64,000 nucleotides of DNA. Origin: Acinetobacter calcoaceticus ANC 3811. GTDB lineage: Bacteria; Pseudomonadota; Gammaproteobacteria; Pseudomonadales; Moraxellaceae. Shown piece by piece: positions 7,086 to 16,568 of this stretch; positions within the stretch are counted from its first letter, which is position 1; every line of letters begins with the position of its first letter. The translations under genes and the position numbers were made by a program. Under the pieces are notes generated by a model, which searched no databases, was not told where the DNA came from, and saw only the letters and a list, made by a program, of their open reading frames with translations. The stretch spans positions 3,280,733 through 3,344,732 of the forward strand of contig NZ_KB976986.1 of NCBI RefSeq assembly GCF_000399665.1, written 5' to 3'.

Positions 7086-9437
7086 ATGACTGACTTAGTT
7101 CAGCAGTTGGCAAGTGAGCTTGCCGTACGTCCAAACCAAGTAGAAGCTGCCATCCGCTTAATTGATGAAGGTGCCAGTGTTCCATTTATTGCCCGTTACC
7201 GTAAAGAAGTAACACAAGGTTTAGATGATACGCAGTTACGCCAATTAGATACTCGTTTAGCGTATTTACGTGATTTATATGAGCGCCGTGAAAAAGTTAT
7301 TCAGTCATTGCAAGAACAGAATAAATTGAGTGATGACTTGTTGGCACGAGTGAATGCTGCCGAAACAAAAAATGCTTTAGAAGAACTTTATGCACCGTAT
7401 CGCCCTAAGCGTACAAGTAAATCTTTTAAAGCAAAAGAAGCAGGTTTAGGACCAATTGCTGAAAAAATTATTGCAGAACAAGTTGACCCGACAGAAGCAT
7501 TGGCTGGATTCAGTCATGAAGACTATCCAGATGTTGAAAGTCAGTTAGATGCGATTCAGCATATTTTGATTGATGACTGGGCACAAAATATTTCACTTAC
7601 TACAGAATTAAAAACAACTTTTGCAAAAACTGCGGTTTTAAAAAGTGCGGTTGCATCTGAAGAAAAGAAAGAAGTTGGTAAAAAATTCCGTGATTATTTT
7701 GAATTTTCTGAAGGTCTAAACAAATTACCTTCTCATCGTTTATTAGCGATGTTACGTGGTCGTCAAGAAAACGTATTGGGTTTGAAAGTAGATGGTGAAG
7801 ATGACGCTCCATTGGCACGTATTGAAACTGAATATAACCTTGAGCAAATTCAACCTCAAGCACGTCAGGATTTCTTAAAGCAAACTGCAAAATTATTCTG
7901 GTTAGGCAAGATTCGTCCTCAAATCGAACATTCATTGCTAACAGAAAAACGTCTTACTGCTGAAGCAGAAGCAATGCAGGTATTTGCTGAAAATCTTCGT
8001 CATTTATTATTGTCAGCGCCAGCTGGTAGCCGTACGACTTTGGGTGTTGACCCTGGTATTCGTACTGGTGTGAAACTGGCAGTGATCAGCGATGCAGGTG
8101 ATGTACTTGCTCACAGCACGATTTATCCATTTGCTCCAAAAGATGATAAAGAAGGCTCAATTGCTGAACTTGCACGTCTATGCCGTGAATATAATGTAGA
8201 GCTCATTGCAATTGGTAATGGTACAGCTAGCCGTGAAACAGAAGCTGTTGTTGCTGAAATGATGGCTGCAAATACTGATCTGAATTTAACACGAATTACT
8301 GTAAGTGAAGCGGGTGCATCTGTTTACTCTGCAAGTGAACTTGCGTCGGCAGAACTTCCAGAGCTTGACGTTTCAATTCGTGGTGCAGTTTCTATTGCTC
8401 GCCGTTTACAAGATCCACTTGCTGAACTTGTGAAGATTGATCCGAAATCAATTGGTGTAGGTCAATATCAACACGATGTGAACCAAACTGGTTTGGCAAA
8501 AACACTTGATGCAGTGGTAGAAGACTGTGTGAATGCTGTAGGGGTTGATGTAAATACTGCTTCACCAGCAATCTTGGCTTATATTGCAGGTTTAAACAAA
8601 GCAATTGCTCAACAGATTGTTGAATACCGCAAAGAGCATGGCCGTTTTGACAACCGTCAAGCGTTGAAAAGCGTACCACGTTTAGGTGATCGTACTTTTG
8701 AACAAGCGGCTGGTTTCTTACGTATTCAAAATGGTTCTGAGCCTTTAGATGCTTCTTCTGTTCACCCTGAAAGTTATGGTCTTGTTGAGAAAATTGTTGC
8801 AGCAAAAGCAACAACTGTTAAAGACATCATCGGTAATAGTGAAATCATTCGCCAAGTAAAAGCTGATGAATTTGTTGATGACAAATTTGGTTTACCAACA
8901 ATCCAAGACGTTTTAGCTGAACTTGAAAAACCAGGTCGTGACCCACGTCCAGAGTTCCGCACTGCTAAATTCCGTGAAGATATTACTGAAGTTGGTCAAT
9001 TGACAGAAGGTATGCAACTTGAAGGTGTGATCACGAATGTCACAAACTTTGGTGCCTTTGTTGATATTGGTGTACATCAGGATGGTTTAGTTCATATTTC
9101 TGAACTTGCAAATGAGTTTGTATCTGATCCGCATAAAGTTGTAAAACCGGGCCAGATCGTACAAGTACGTGTTATGCAGGTTGATGTGGAACGTAACCGC
9201 GTTAACTTAAGTATGCGTGCTGAAGGTTCTGCACCTGTAAAAGCTCAGCGTCCACCACGCCGTGAGCAAAGTACAGAACAACGTTTTGAACGTAAACCTC
9301 AAGGTAATAAACGTCCTCAACCACGTAAAGATCAAGCTGAACGTCCTCAGCGTGCCAAGCAAGAGAAACCACAAGAGCAAAAAATTGGTGGTTTAGGTGC
9401 ATTGTTGCTACAAGCAGGGATTAAAGGCTCTAAATAA
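7086..9437 (+). CDS. tex: Tex-family RNA-binding transcription accessory protein
   Basis: Tex is a cytoplasmic nucleic-acid-binding protein linked to transcription in many bacteria. The 783-residue protein shows the full family order: helical N-terminal domain, RNase H-like YqgF domain from about 318 (TTLGVDPGIRTGVK), helix-hairpin-helix region about 493-560, and an S1 RNA-binding domain about 641-712 (GMQLEGVITNVTNFGAFVDI). A basic, Gln/Pro/Arg-rich tail of about 60 residues follows. I chose ATG 7086 (MTDLVQQLA) over the in-frame ATG at 7050 because the extra 12 residues are unlike the family start and a GGGA element lies upstream of 7086. It is monocistronic with its own terminator. Confidence 0.94.
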   Translation: MTDLVQQLASELAVRPNQVEAAIRLIDEGASVPFIARYRKEVTQGLDDTQLRQLDTRLAYLRDLYERREKVIQSLQEQNKLSDDLLARVNAAETKNALEELYAPYRPKRTSKSFKAKEAGLGPIAEKIIAEQVDPTEALAGFSHEDYPDVESQLDAIQHILIDDWAQNISLTTELKTTFAKTAVLKSAVASEEKKEVGKKFRDYFEFSEGLNKLPSHRLLAMLRGRQENVLGLKVDGEDDAPLARIETEYNLEQIQPQARQDFLKQTAKLFWLGKIRPQIEHSLLTEKRLTAEAEAMQVFAENLRHLLLSAPAGSRTTLGVDPGIRTGVKLAVISDAGDVLAHSTIYPFAPKDDKEGSIAELARLCREYNVELIAIGNGTASRETEAVVAEMMAANTDLNLTRITVSEAGASVYSASELASAELPELDVSIRGAVSIARRLQDPLAELVKIDPKSIGVGQYQHDVNQTGLAKTLDAVVEDCVNAVGVDVNTASPAILAYIAGLNKAIAQQIVEYRKEHGRFDNRQALKSVPRLGDRTFEQAAGFLRIQNGSEPLDASSVHPESYGLVEKIVAAKATTVKDIIGNSEIIRQVKADEFVDDKFGLPTIQDVLAELEKPGRDPRPEFRTAKFREDITEVGQLTEGMQLEGVITNVTNFGAFVDIGVHQDGLVHISELANEFVSDPHKVVKPGQIVQVRVMQVDVERNRVNLSMRAEGSAPVKAQRPPRREQSTEQRFERKPQGNKRPQPRKDQAERPQRAKQEKPQEQKIGGLGALLLQAGIKGSK

Positions 9438-9452
9438 GCGTCTTTAATTAAT

Positions 9453-9482
9453 AAAAAGGCCTCCAATTGGAGGCTTTTTTAT
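9453..9482 (+). terminator. Terminator of tex
   Basis: AAAAAGGCCTCCAATTGGAGGCTTTTTT: eight-base GC-rich arms with an A tract before and a U tract after, 15 bases beyond the tex stop codon. Confidence 0.93.
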
Positions 9483-9735
9483 TGGTTAAGAATTTTTCTA
9501 AAATTTATTAAATTAAAAAGTAGTGAAGAAAAATGCAGTCCTAAAGATGAGGTGAATCTTAAGATCAACAAAATCGTTGTCAAATCTACAATCAACTATA
9601 CAACGTTATAGCATAACTAAACTTTAATGATATTCAGTTGTTCGACATCATCAACCCAGCCTTGAAGCATTTACTCACTTTCAGGCTGTAATAGTACAAC
9701 TTTGCTTATTTCTTTTTATTATAAATGGTTGTTTT

Positions 9736-11922
9736 ATGTCGGTTTTAAACCTGAAAAATAGATTTCATTTAAAAGACCTCTTATCTGGAGTCGTCGTATT
9801 CCTTGTGGCATTACCGCTGTGCTTGGGTATCGCTTTAGCCTCAGGTGCTCCCATCATCTCTGGTATTATTGCAGGTATTGTGGGCGGCATTATCGTAGGT
9901 TTGCTAAGTGGTTCCCACATTAGCGTTGCAGGCCCAGCGGCAGGTCTGACTGCCGTCATTCTTGTACAGTTGGAACAACTAGGCGGCAATTATGCCGCCT
10001 TTTTATTATGTATTATTTTTGCCGGCGTCCTGCAAATTCTATTTGGATTATTCAAGTTAGGTTTTTTTGCGAACTTTATTCCAAATAATGTCATTTTAGG
10101 ATTACTAGCCGCTATTGGTGTCATCCTGATTGCAACCCAATTACCTTATTTGTTTGGGCTTTCTGATTTTTCATGGAAACAGGTTTGGACATCAACACCT
10201 GATGCATTCCTTCAGCGTTTCGATAGCGGAGCAGCGCTCATTGGGTTGCTCAGTTTATTTTTAATTTTAGCGTGGGACAGCAGTCCACTCAAAAAACTAG
10301 CTTTACCTTCCGCTCTAATCGCAGTTGTGCTTGCAGCGGGTTTAAATTTTATTTTAGTGAGTATTGGCTCTGCATGGGCAGTGCAAATTGATAACCTCAT
10401 TCAATTGCCGAATATATTGCAAGCACCTGAAGAGGTCTTAATTTTTCCTGACTTTAGCTATTTAACTGAACCTATGATTTACACAGGAGCAATTACGCTT
10501 GCTGTCGTGGCATCTTTAGAAACATTATTGAATCTGGAAGCGGCAGATAAAATTGATCCTCAAAAACGCTCTTCTCCTCCTAACCGTGAACTCTGGGCGC
10601 AAGGCACAGGTAACATCATTTCTGGTTTAATTGGTGGAATGCCGGTGACCTCCGTTATTGTGCGTAGTTCAGTGAATGCAAATGCAGGTGCACGTAGCAA
10701 ATGCTCTACTATTATTCATGGTGTATTGTTGCTGTTAGCGGTTTTGTTCTTCGTGCCATTAATGAACATGATTCCTTTGTCTGCATTGGCTGCCATCTTA
10801 ATCTTGACAGGCTTTAAGCTTACTCATCCAAAACTATTTAAACAGCTTTATCAAAAAGGCTGGAAACAGTTTTTACCTTTTATTATTACCTTAGTTGCAA
10901 TTTTATTGACCGATCTTTTAATGGGAATTTTGATTGGTCTGTTTACCAGTAGTGCTTTTATTCTCTATGGTAATTTTAATAAAGGTATTCGTGTTTATAG
11001 AGAGAAGCGCTTGCATGGCGTAGTGACTCGTATTGAACTTCCATCACAAGTGACTTTTCTTAATCGTTCTGCGCTTATTTCAGCATTGGAACATGTACAT
11101 AAACATCAGCAACTCATTATTGATGCAACTCAATGTGATTCGATCGATCCTGATATCTATCAAGTTATTCAAGATTATCAAAGTGAAACGGCTATTAAAC
11201 GCCAAGTTAATCTTAAACTGGTCGGGTTCAAACAGCACTATCAAGACGTTGATGATGCGGTACTTGATATTGATATTAGTACACATGATTTGCAACAAAA
11301 GCTGAGTCCTCAACAGGTTGTCAACTTACTTAAAGAAGGGAACGAACGTTTTGTAAAAAATGAACGTTTACAACGAGATATTTATCGACAAATTCGTGTT
11401 ACTGCAGATGAAGGGCAGCATCCGATCGCAGCAGTGCTTGGTTGTATGGATTCACGTGCACCTACCGAAATGATTTTTGATGTGGGTATTGGTGATCTGT
11501 TTAGCTTACGAATTGCAGGTAATATTGCTGGGCAAAAAGTACTGGGTTCGCTTGAATTTGCTTGTCAGGCTAAAGGCTCTAAAGTAATCGTTGTTTTAGG
11601 ACATACCGATTGCGGTGCGGTGACGAGCGCATGTCAATTGCGTCTAGAGCAAAAGCAAGTGTCCGATGTGAAGGAAATGCCACACATTCAATATGTACTT
11701 GGACCATTAATGCATTCGGTTGATAGCGTATATGACATTATGCAACCACGTGAATTAGGTAATGCTTTTATTAGCCAAGTGACCGCAATGAATGTTCACT
11801 ACAACATCCAGTACATCATTAATAACAGCAGTGTGCTCAAAGATATGGTTGAGCGAGGTGACATTGTAGTTGTGGGTGCAATTTACGATGTAAAAACAGG
11901 GCATGTTCAATTTCTTGATTGA
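9736..11922 (+). CDS. SulP anion transporter fused to beta-carbonic anhydrase
   Basis: A 728-residue inner-membrane fusion. Residues 1 to about 408 form a SulP transporter core with many hydrophobic helices, including GVVVFLVALPLCLGIALASG and SHISVAGPAAGLTA. About 420-520 is a STAS-like domain. About 525-728 is a beta-class carbonic anhydrase with LGCMDSRAPTE and GHTDCGAV; Cys570, His623 and Cys626 are the expected zinc ligands, with Asp572/Arg574 as the catalytic dyad. SulP-carbonic anhydrase fusions are known and are thought to couple bicarbonate transport with CO2 hydration. All catalytic residues are present, so the enzyme should be active. Transport of bicarbonate rather than sulfate is inference. 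Single gene with a shared bidirectional terminator. Confidence 0.9.
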   Translation: MSVLNLKNRFHLKDLLSGVVVFLVALPLCLGIALASGAPIISGIIAGIVGGIIVGLLSGSHISVAGPAAGLTAVILVQLEQLGGNYAAFLLCIIFAGVLQILFGLFKLGFFANFIPNNVILGLLAAIGVILIATQLPYLFGLSDFSWKQVWTSTPDAFLQRFDSGAALIGLLSLFLILAWDSSPLKKLALPSALIAVVLAAGLNFILVSIGSAWAVQIDNLIQLPNILQAPEEVLIFPDFSYLTEPMIYTGAITLAVVASLETLLNLEAADKIDPQKRSSPPNRELWAQGTGNIISGLIGGMPVTSVIVRSSVNANAGARSKCSTIIHGVLLLLAVLFFVPLMNMIPLSALAAILILTGFKLTHPKLFKQLYQKGWKQFLPFIITLVAILLTDLLMGILIGLFTSSAFILYGNFNKGIRVYREKRLHGVVTRIELPSQVTFLNRSALISALEHVHKHQQLIIDATQCDSIDPDIYQVIQDYQSETAIKRQVNLKLVGFKQHYQDVDDAVLDIDISTHDLQQKLSPQQVVNLLKEGNERFVKNERLQRDIYRQIRVTADEGQHPIAAVLGCMDSRAPTEMIFDVGIGDLFSLRIAGNIAGQKVLGSLEFACQAKGSKVIVVLGHTDCGAVTSACQLRLEQKQVSDVKEMPHIQYVLGPLMHSVDSVYDIMQPRELGNAFISQVTAMNVHYNIQYIINNSSVLKDMVERGDIVVVGAIYDVKTGHVQFLD

Positions 11923-11936
11923 TAAATTCTTTAATT

Positions 11937-11970
11937 AAAAAAAGCGCCTTATTTGAGGCGCTTTTTTTCA
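11937..11970. terminator. Bidirectional terminator between the SulP-CA gene and acr1
   Basis: GCGCCT (11944-11949) and AGGCGC (11956-11961) are flanked by seven A residues and seven T residues, so the hairpin has a U tract on both strands. It lies between two convergent genes. Confidence 0.92.
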
Positions 11971-11989
11971 CTATGGCATCAACTCAAAA

Positions 11990-12880
11990 TTACCAGTGCT
12001 CACCTGGGAAAATTCGTGCATATGCTTTTTGTGCCCAGTTTAATTTCTCGGTTTTTTCACCTTTTGCTGCATCCGAACTTGGGAATAAACGGAAACCAAT
12101 CGACATAAACATATTGTTGATGCCCGGCGCAACCGAATAAGTCATTGAAGCTAAACGACCTAAGTTAGTTGCCATACGTTTCGGGCGTTTCACAATTGCA
12201 TAAGCAATTAAGTCGGCAGCCTGGTCAGGTGAAAGTGTGGGTACATATTTATAAATTTTAGTTGGTGCAATCATTGGGGTACGAACCAATGGCATATAGA
12301 TTGAAGTAATTGCGATTTTATGTGCATGAACCTCGGCAGAGAGGCAACGACTAAATGCATCAAGCGCTGCTTTAGATGCGACATAGGCAGAAAAGCGAGT
12401 CGCATTTGCCAATACACCAATCGAGCTAATATTAATAATTTGCCCATCTTTACGCTGAATCATATGAGGCAAAATGTTGAGCACTAAGCGCACTGCGCCA
12501 AAATAATTTAATTGCATCGTGCGTTCAAAGTCATGGAAACGATCATAAGACTCGTGTACGGCACGGCGAATAGAACGACCTGCGTTATTAATTAGAATAT
12601 CAATGTGATCAACAGTCGCTAAAATTTCTTTAGATACTTGATCAATCGTATCCATATCATTGAGATCACATGGGAAAATTGTTGCCTTACCGCCACGACT
12701 TTCAATATCTGCTTTCACTTCTTCCAACGTTTCTTGAGTACGGGCAACAAGTAAAACATGAGCACCAGCATCAGCAAGTTTGTTTGAAATCGTTAATCCG
12801 ATTCCACTTGATGCGCCTGTCACTAAAATGACTTTATCTTGTACCTTTTCCTGGAACAGAGCTTCTAATTTTTTATTCAC
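11990..12880 (-). CDS. acr1: Fatty acyl-CoA reductase Acr1 (SDR family)
   Basis: A 296-residue short-chain dehydrogenase that I recognise as the Acinetobacter Acr1 long-chain acyl-CoA reductase, which makes fatty aldehydes for wax-ester synthesis. Both termini match what I recall of the ADP1 protein (MNKKLEALF at the start, ARIFPGEHW at the end). The Rossmann motif TGASSGIG is at 21-28, NNAG at 98-101, catalytic Ser152/153 in NISSIG, and Tyr166/Lys170 in YVASK. NADPH as cofactor is family knowledge. It is monocistronic and convergent with the SulP-CA gene. The function is well supported by family identity; whether this strain stores wax esters is not visible here. Confidence 0.88.
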   Translation of the reverse strand: MNKKLEALFQEKVQDKVILVTGASSGIGLTISNKLADAGAHVLLVARTQETLEEVKADIESRGGKATIFPCDLNDMDTIDQVSKEILATVDHIDILINNAGRSIRRAVHESYDRFHDFERTMQLNYFGAVRLVLNILPHMIQRKDGQIINISSIGVLANATRFSAYVASKAALDAFSRCLSAEVHAHKIAITSIYMPLVRTPMIAPTKIYKYVPTLSPDQAADLIAYAIVKRPKRMATNLGRLASMTYSVAPGINNMFMSIGFRLFPSSDAAKGEKTEKLNWAQKAYARIFPGEHW

Positions 12881-13108
12881 AGCATTTTACCTAAGTAGGG
12901 GCAGGGACTATTTATTCCGGTATGTAATTTTTATTTTTTACAACCGTAGGTTCATCCAAATGAACTCATAAATATGGCTATTATCTTAATAGATGTTTAA
13001 AAATTGTCTAGTCTGTAAATATATGAAATTTAACAATTTATTTAGAGTAAAAACTCTAAAATAGTATCTTAATCCATTAATTGCTTTTAGCTGTAGAATA
13101 TGTAAAAA

Positions 13109-13137
13109 ATAAAAAAGCCTCTATTTCCAGAGGCTTG
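13109..13137 (-). terminator. Terminator of metY
   Basis: On the minus strand AAGCCTCT and AGAGGCTT pair around GGAAAT and run into TTTT, 17 bases past the metY stop codon. Confidence 0.9.
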
Positions 13138-13153
13138 TCGAGTAGTTTAAAAT

Positions 13154-14431
13154 TTATACGGCTGAAAGTGCTTGGTCTAAATCGGCAATTAAGTCATCAA
13201 TATGCTCAATTCCAATTGAAAGACGAACCATATCTTCGCTTACACCAGCAGATTTAAGTTCTTGTTCATTAAGCTGGCGATGAGTCGTGGTTGCAGGATG
13301 ACACGCCAAACTTTTTGCATCGCCAATATTTACGAGACGAGTAAATAATTGAAGAGCATCGATGAAGCGAGTCCCCCCTTCGAGACCATCTTGTACACCA
13401 AAAGATAAAATTGCAGATGGTTTCCCTTTTACATATTTTTGAGCAAGCTGGTGCTGAGGATGATCTGTGAGACCTGCGTAATTGACCCATTTTACTTTAG
13501 AGTGATTTTTTAAATATTCCGCAATTTTTTGCGCATTTTCAGTATGACGCTCCATGCGGAGGTTTAGAGTTTCTAAACCTTGTAAAATCAAGAAAACACT
13601 CAGTGGGCTAATTGCCGCACCTGTATTACGCAATGGTACAACGCGAGCTCGTGCTATATAGGCCGCCTCACCTAATGCCTCAACATAATTAACCCCGTGA
13701 TAACTTGGGTCAGGCGTGTTCAAAACTTTAAAACGCTCTGGATATTTACCCCAAGGGAATTTACCGCTATCTACAATCGCTCCACCAATACTATTACCGT
13801 GTCCACCGATATATTTAGTAAGCGAATGAATAACGATATCAGCACCATATTCAAAAGGTTTTAATAAAGCAGGGGTGGCAACGGTGTTATCGACAACGAC
13901 AGGCACTCCATATTCATGTGCGATTTTTGCAATTTCTTCTAAATCGATGATATTTCCGAGTGGGTTACCAATCGACTCAACAAAAACAAGTTTAGTTTTA
14001 TCATCAATTAATTCTCGTAAGCTTTCAGGCTTTTGGTAATCAAAAAAGCGAACTTCAATACCTTGTTTTGGTAAGGTATGAGCAAATAGATTATAGGTTC
14101 CGCCATATAAAGTTGAGACAGAAGCAATATTGTCTCCTGCTTCGGTAAGGGTCTGAATTGAGTAAGTAATTGCTGCCATACCAGAAGCTAAGGCTAAAGC
14201 ACCAATTCCGCCTTCGAGTGCAGCAAGGCGTTGCTCAAGCACAGCCGTGGTCGGGTTCATAATGCGAGTATAAATATTACCCTGAACTTTTAAATCAAAA
14301 AGATCGGCACCGTGTTGTGTGTTATCAAATGCATAAGAAGTGGTTTGATAAATAGGAACCGCGACAGCTTTTGTGGTTGCCTCTGGTGAGTAGCCAGCAT
14401 GAATTGCTAGAGTTTCATCTTTATAAGTCAT
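13154..14431 (-). CDS. metY: O-acetylhomoserine sulfhydrylase MetY
   Basis: A cytoplasmic PLP enzyme of the Cys/Met metabolism family, 425 residues. It converts O-acetylhomoserine plus sulfide to homocysteine, the direct sulfhydrylation route to methionine. Visible: N-terminal DETLAIHAGY, phosphate-binding Tyr54/Arg56 in YTRIMNPT, SGMAAI at about 83-88, Asp181 in VVVDNTVATP and the PLP Lys206 in IHSLTKYIGGHG. The long insertion typical of MetY rather than MetB/MetZ (the region around HGVNYVEALG) is present, so this is MetY rather than cystathionine synthase. It is a single gene with its own terminator, divergent from ettA. Confidence 0.92.
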   Translation of the reverse strand: MTYKDETLAIHAGYSPEATTKAVAVPIYQTTSYAFDNTQHGADLFDLKVQGNIYTRIMNPTTAVLEQRLAALEGGIGALALASGMAAITYSIQTLTEAGDNIASVSTLYGGTYNLFAHTLPKQGIEVRFFDYQKPESLRELIDDKTKLVFVESIGNPLGNIIDLEEIAKIAHEYGVPVVVDNTVATPALLKPFEYGADIVIHSLTKYIGGHGNSIGGAIVDSGKFPWGKYPERFKVLNTPDPSYHGVNYVEALGEAAYIARARVVPLRNTGAAISPLSVFLILQGLETLNLRMERHTENAQKIAEYLKNHSKVKWVNYAGLTDHPQHQLAQKYVKGKPSAILSFGVQDGLEGGTRFIDALQLFTRLVNIGDAKSLACHPATTTHRQLNEQELKSAGVSEDMVRLSIGIEHIDDLIADLDQALSAV

Positions 14432-14639
14432 GATTACTTCATCTTCGTGAGTTAAATATTGAGCGAGTCTAGCCTAAAATTCATATTGAAAATTGCAGAA
14501 ATTCTGGTTTGTTTTCTAATTTTAGGAATAAAGATAGAAAAATATACGCTGAAATGCTGTATAAATCTTATACATAAACATTTTGCAACTTATTGAAAAA
14601 GAAAATTGTTTGATAAATCCGTACGATGGAAATCATAAC

Positions 14640-14669
14640 TTCAAGTCAATGAGGTTTTCAGCGTATAAT
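14640..14669 (+). promoter_or_regulatory. Probable promoter of ettA
   Basis: A perfect TATAAT at 14664-14669 lies about 60 bases upstream of the GTG start codon. The -35 is weak (TTCAAG at 14640-14645, 18-base spacing), so the call rests mainly on the -10 box. Confidence 0.5.
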
Positions 14670-14727
14670 ACGCGCGATTATTTATCGCTTTATGCGATGT
14701 ATTGGTTTTTCAATTGAGGAGTCCTGC

Positions 14728-16389
14728 GTGGCCCAATATATTTATACGATGAACCGAGTGTCTAAAATGGTTCCGCCAAAGCGCGAAATCTTAAAAGACA
14801 TCTCTTTATCATTTTTCCCGGGTGCCAAAATTGGTGTGCTCGGTTTGAACGGTGCAGGTAAATCTACCCTGCTTCGTATTATGGCTGGCGTAGATAAAGA
14901 TTTCTCTGGTGAGGCTCGTGCACAACCTGGAATTAAAATCGGCTATTTAGAGCAAGAACCACCGCTTGATCCGACTAAAGACGTTCGTGGTAACGTTGAA
15001 GATGGCGTGCGTGAAGCTTTAGATGCATTAGAGCGTCTTGATCAGGTTTTTGCAGAATATGCAGACCCAGATGCAGATTTTGATGCACTTGCAAAAGAGC
15101 AGGAAAAATTAGAATCAATTATCCATGCTTGGGATGCACATAACCTAAACAACCAGCTTGAAATTGCTGCGGATGCGTTGAATCTTCCAGCTTGGGATGC
15201 AGACGTATCATTACTTTCTGGTGGTGAGCGCCGTCGTGTTGCACTTTGCCGTTTATTGCTCTCGAAACCAGATATGTTACTTCTGGACGAACCGACGAAC
15301 CATTTGGATGCAGAATCTGTAACTTGGTTAGAGCGTTTCTTGAAAGATTTCCCGGGCACTATCGTTGCGATTACGCATGACCGTTATTTCTTGGATAACG
15401 TGGCTGAGTGGATTCTTGAACTTGACCGTGGTATGGGTATTCCTTATCAAGGTAACTATTCTTCTTGGTTAGAACAAAAGAATGCTCGTTTAGAGCAGGA
15501 AAATAAACAAGAAGAATCTTTTGCTAAAGCATTGAAAAAAGAACTTGAATGGGTTCGTTCAAATGCTAAAGGTCAGCAAAAGAAAAACAAAGCGCGTATG
15601 GAACGTTTTGAAGAGCTTAACTCTAAAGAATTCCAGCAACGTAATGAAACATCTGAAATCTATATTCCACCTGGCCCACGTTTGGGTAACAAAGTTGTGG
15701 AAGTGGAAGGCATCAGTAAATCATTTGACGGCCGCTTACTGTACCAAAACTTAAGCTTTACTGTACCGCCAACAGCGATTGTTGGTATCGTTGGTCCAAA
15801 CGGTGCAGGTAAAACGACTTTATTCCGTATGATGACCGGCGAACAGCAACCTGATACAGGTACTGTGACCTTAGGTGAGTCAGTTAAAGTTGCTTATGTT
15901 GGTCAGATTCGTGACACTCTAGATAATAATAAAACTGTTTGGGAAGAAGTTTCTGGCGGTTTAGATATCTTAAAAATCGGTGATTACGAAATCGCGTCAC
16001 GTGCTTATATCGGCCGTTTTAACTTTAAAGGTCAAGATCAGCAAAAACGTGTAGGTGAATTATCTGGTGGTGAGCGTAACCGTTTACAACTAGCGAAGAT
16101 CTTACAGTTAGGTGCAAACGTAATCTTACTGGATGAGCCATCAAACGACTTGGATATTGAAACTTTACGTGCGCTTGAGGATGCAATTCTTGTATTCCCA
16201 GGTACGGTAATGGTGGTATCGCATGACCGTTGGTTCCTTGACCGTATTGCGACACATATCTTGTCATTTGAAAATGAACAGCCAGAATTCTACGCGGGTA
16301 ACTATGCAGAATATGAAGCATATCGCCAGTCACGTTTAGGTGATGACGCTGCTCAAAAACGTACGAAATACAAAAAAATTAGCGGGTAA
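14728..16389 (+). CDS. ettA: Energy-dependent translational throttle protein EttA (ABC-F)
   Basis: A soluble ABC-F ATPase of 553 residues that binds the ribosomal E site and gates translation initiation according to ATP/ADP level. Two ABC domains are visible. The first has Walker A GLNGAGKST, signature LSGGERRRVALC and Walker B LLLDEPTNHLD. The second has GPNGAGKTT, LSGGERNRLQLA and ILLDEPSNDLD. The charged linker between them carries the ELEWVRSNAKGQQKK region typical of EttA. The start is the GTG at 14728: GAGGAG sits six bases before it and the protein then begins (M)AQYIYTMNRVSK, matching E. coli EttA (MAQFVYTMHRVGK). An in-frame ATG at 14692 would add 12 unrelated residues. Confidence 0.95.
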   Translation: MAQYIYTMNRVSKMVPPKREILKDISLSFFPGAKIGVLGLNGAGKSTLLRIMAGVDKDFSGEARAQPGIKIGYLEQEPPLDPTKDVRGNVEDGVREALDALERLDQVFAEYADPDADFDALAKEQEKLESIIHAWDAHNLNNQLEIAADALNLPAWDADVSLLSGGERRRVALCRLLLSKPDMLLLDEPTNHLDAESVTWLERFLKDFPGTIVAITHDRYFLDNVAEWILELDRGMGIPYQGNYSSWLEQKNARLEQENKQEESFAKALKKELEWVRSNAKGQQKKNKARMERFEELNSKEFQQRNETSEIYIPPGPRLGNKVVEVEGISKSFDGRLLYQNLSFTVPPTAIVGIVGPNGAGKTTLFRMMTGEQQPDTGTVTLGESVKVAYVGQIRDTLDNNKTVWEEVSGGLDILKIGDYEIASRAYIGRFNFKGQDQQKRVGELSGGERNRLQLAKILQLGANVILLDEPSNDLDIETLRALEDAILVFPGTVMVVSHDRWFLDRIATHILSFENEQPEFYAGNYAEYEAYRQSRLGDDAAQKRTKYKKISG

Positions 16390-16401
16390 TCTCTGCTAAT
16401 T

Positions 16402-16431
16402 GAAAAAACCAGCCTAAGGGCTGGTTTTTTG
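16402..16431 (+). terminator. Terminator of ettA
   Basis: CCAGCC-TAAG-GGCTGG with A and T tracts, 20 bases after the ettA stop. An identical 27-base copy occurs at 17216-17242. Confidence 0.92.
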
Positions 16432-16568
16432 TTTTCTATCAAAAAATATTAAGAAATAAAAAATTAAAATTCCATAAAGTGATTGAATTTATACTTATAT
16501 TTTTGATTTATTAAGATTAATATTACGGCTTAATTTATTAAAAGGTAAATAAACCTTTCTGGAAAATC

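Noticed and set aside
11080..11313. Opposite-strand open frames inside the SulP-CA gene
   Set aside because: They lie fully inside a well-supported gene and lack start signals or recognisable domains; the same applies to other antisense frames across the window.
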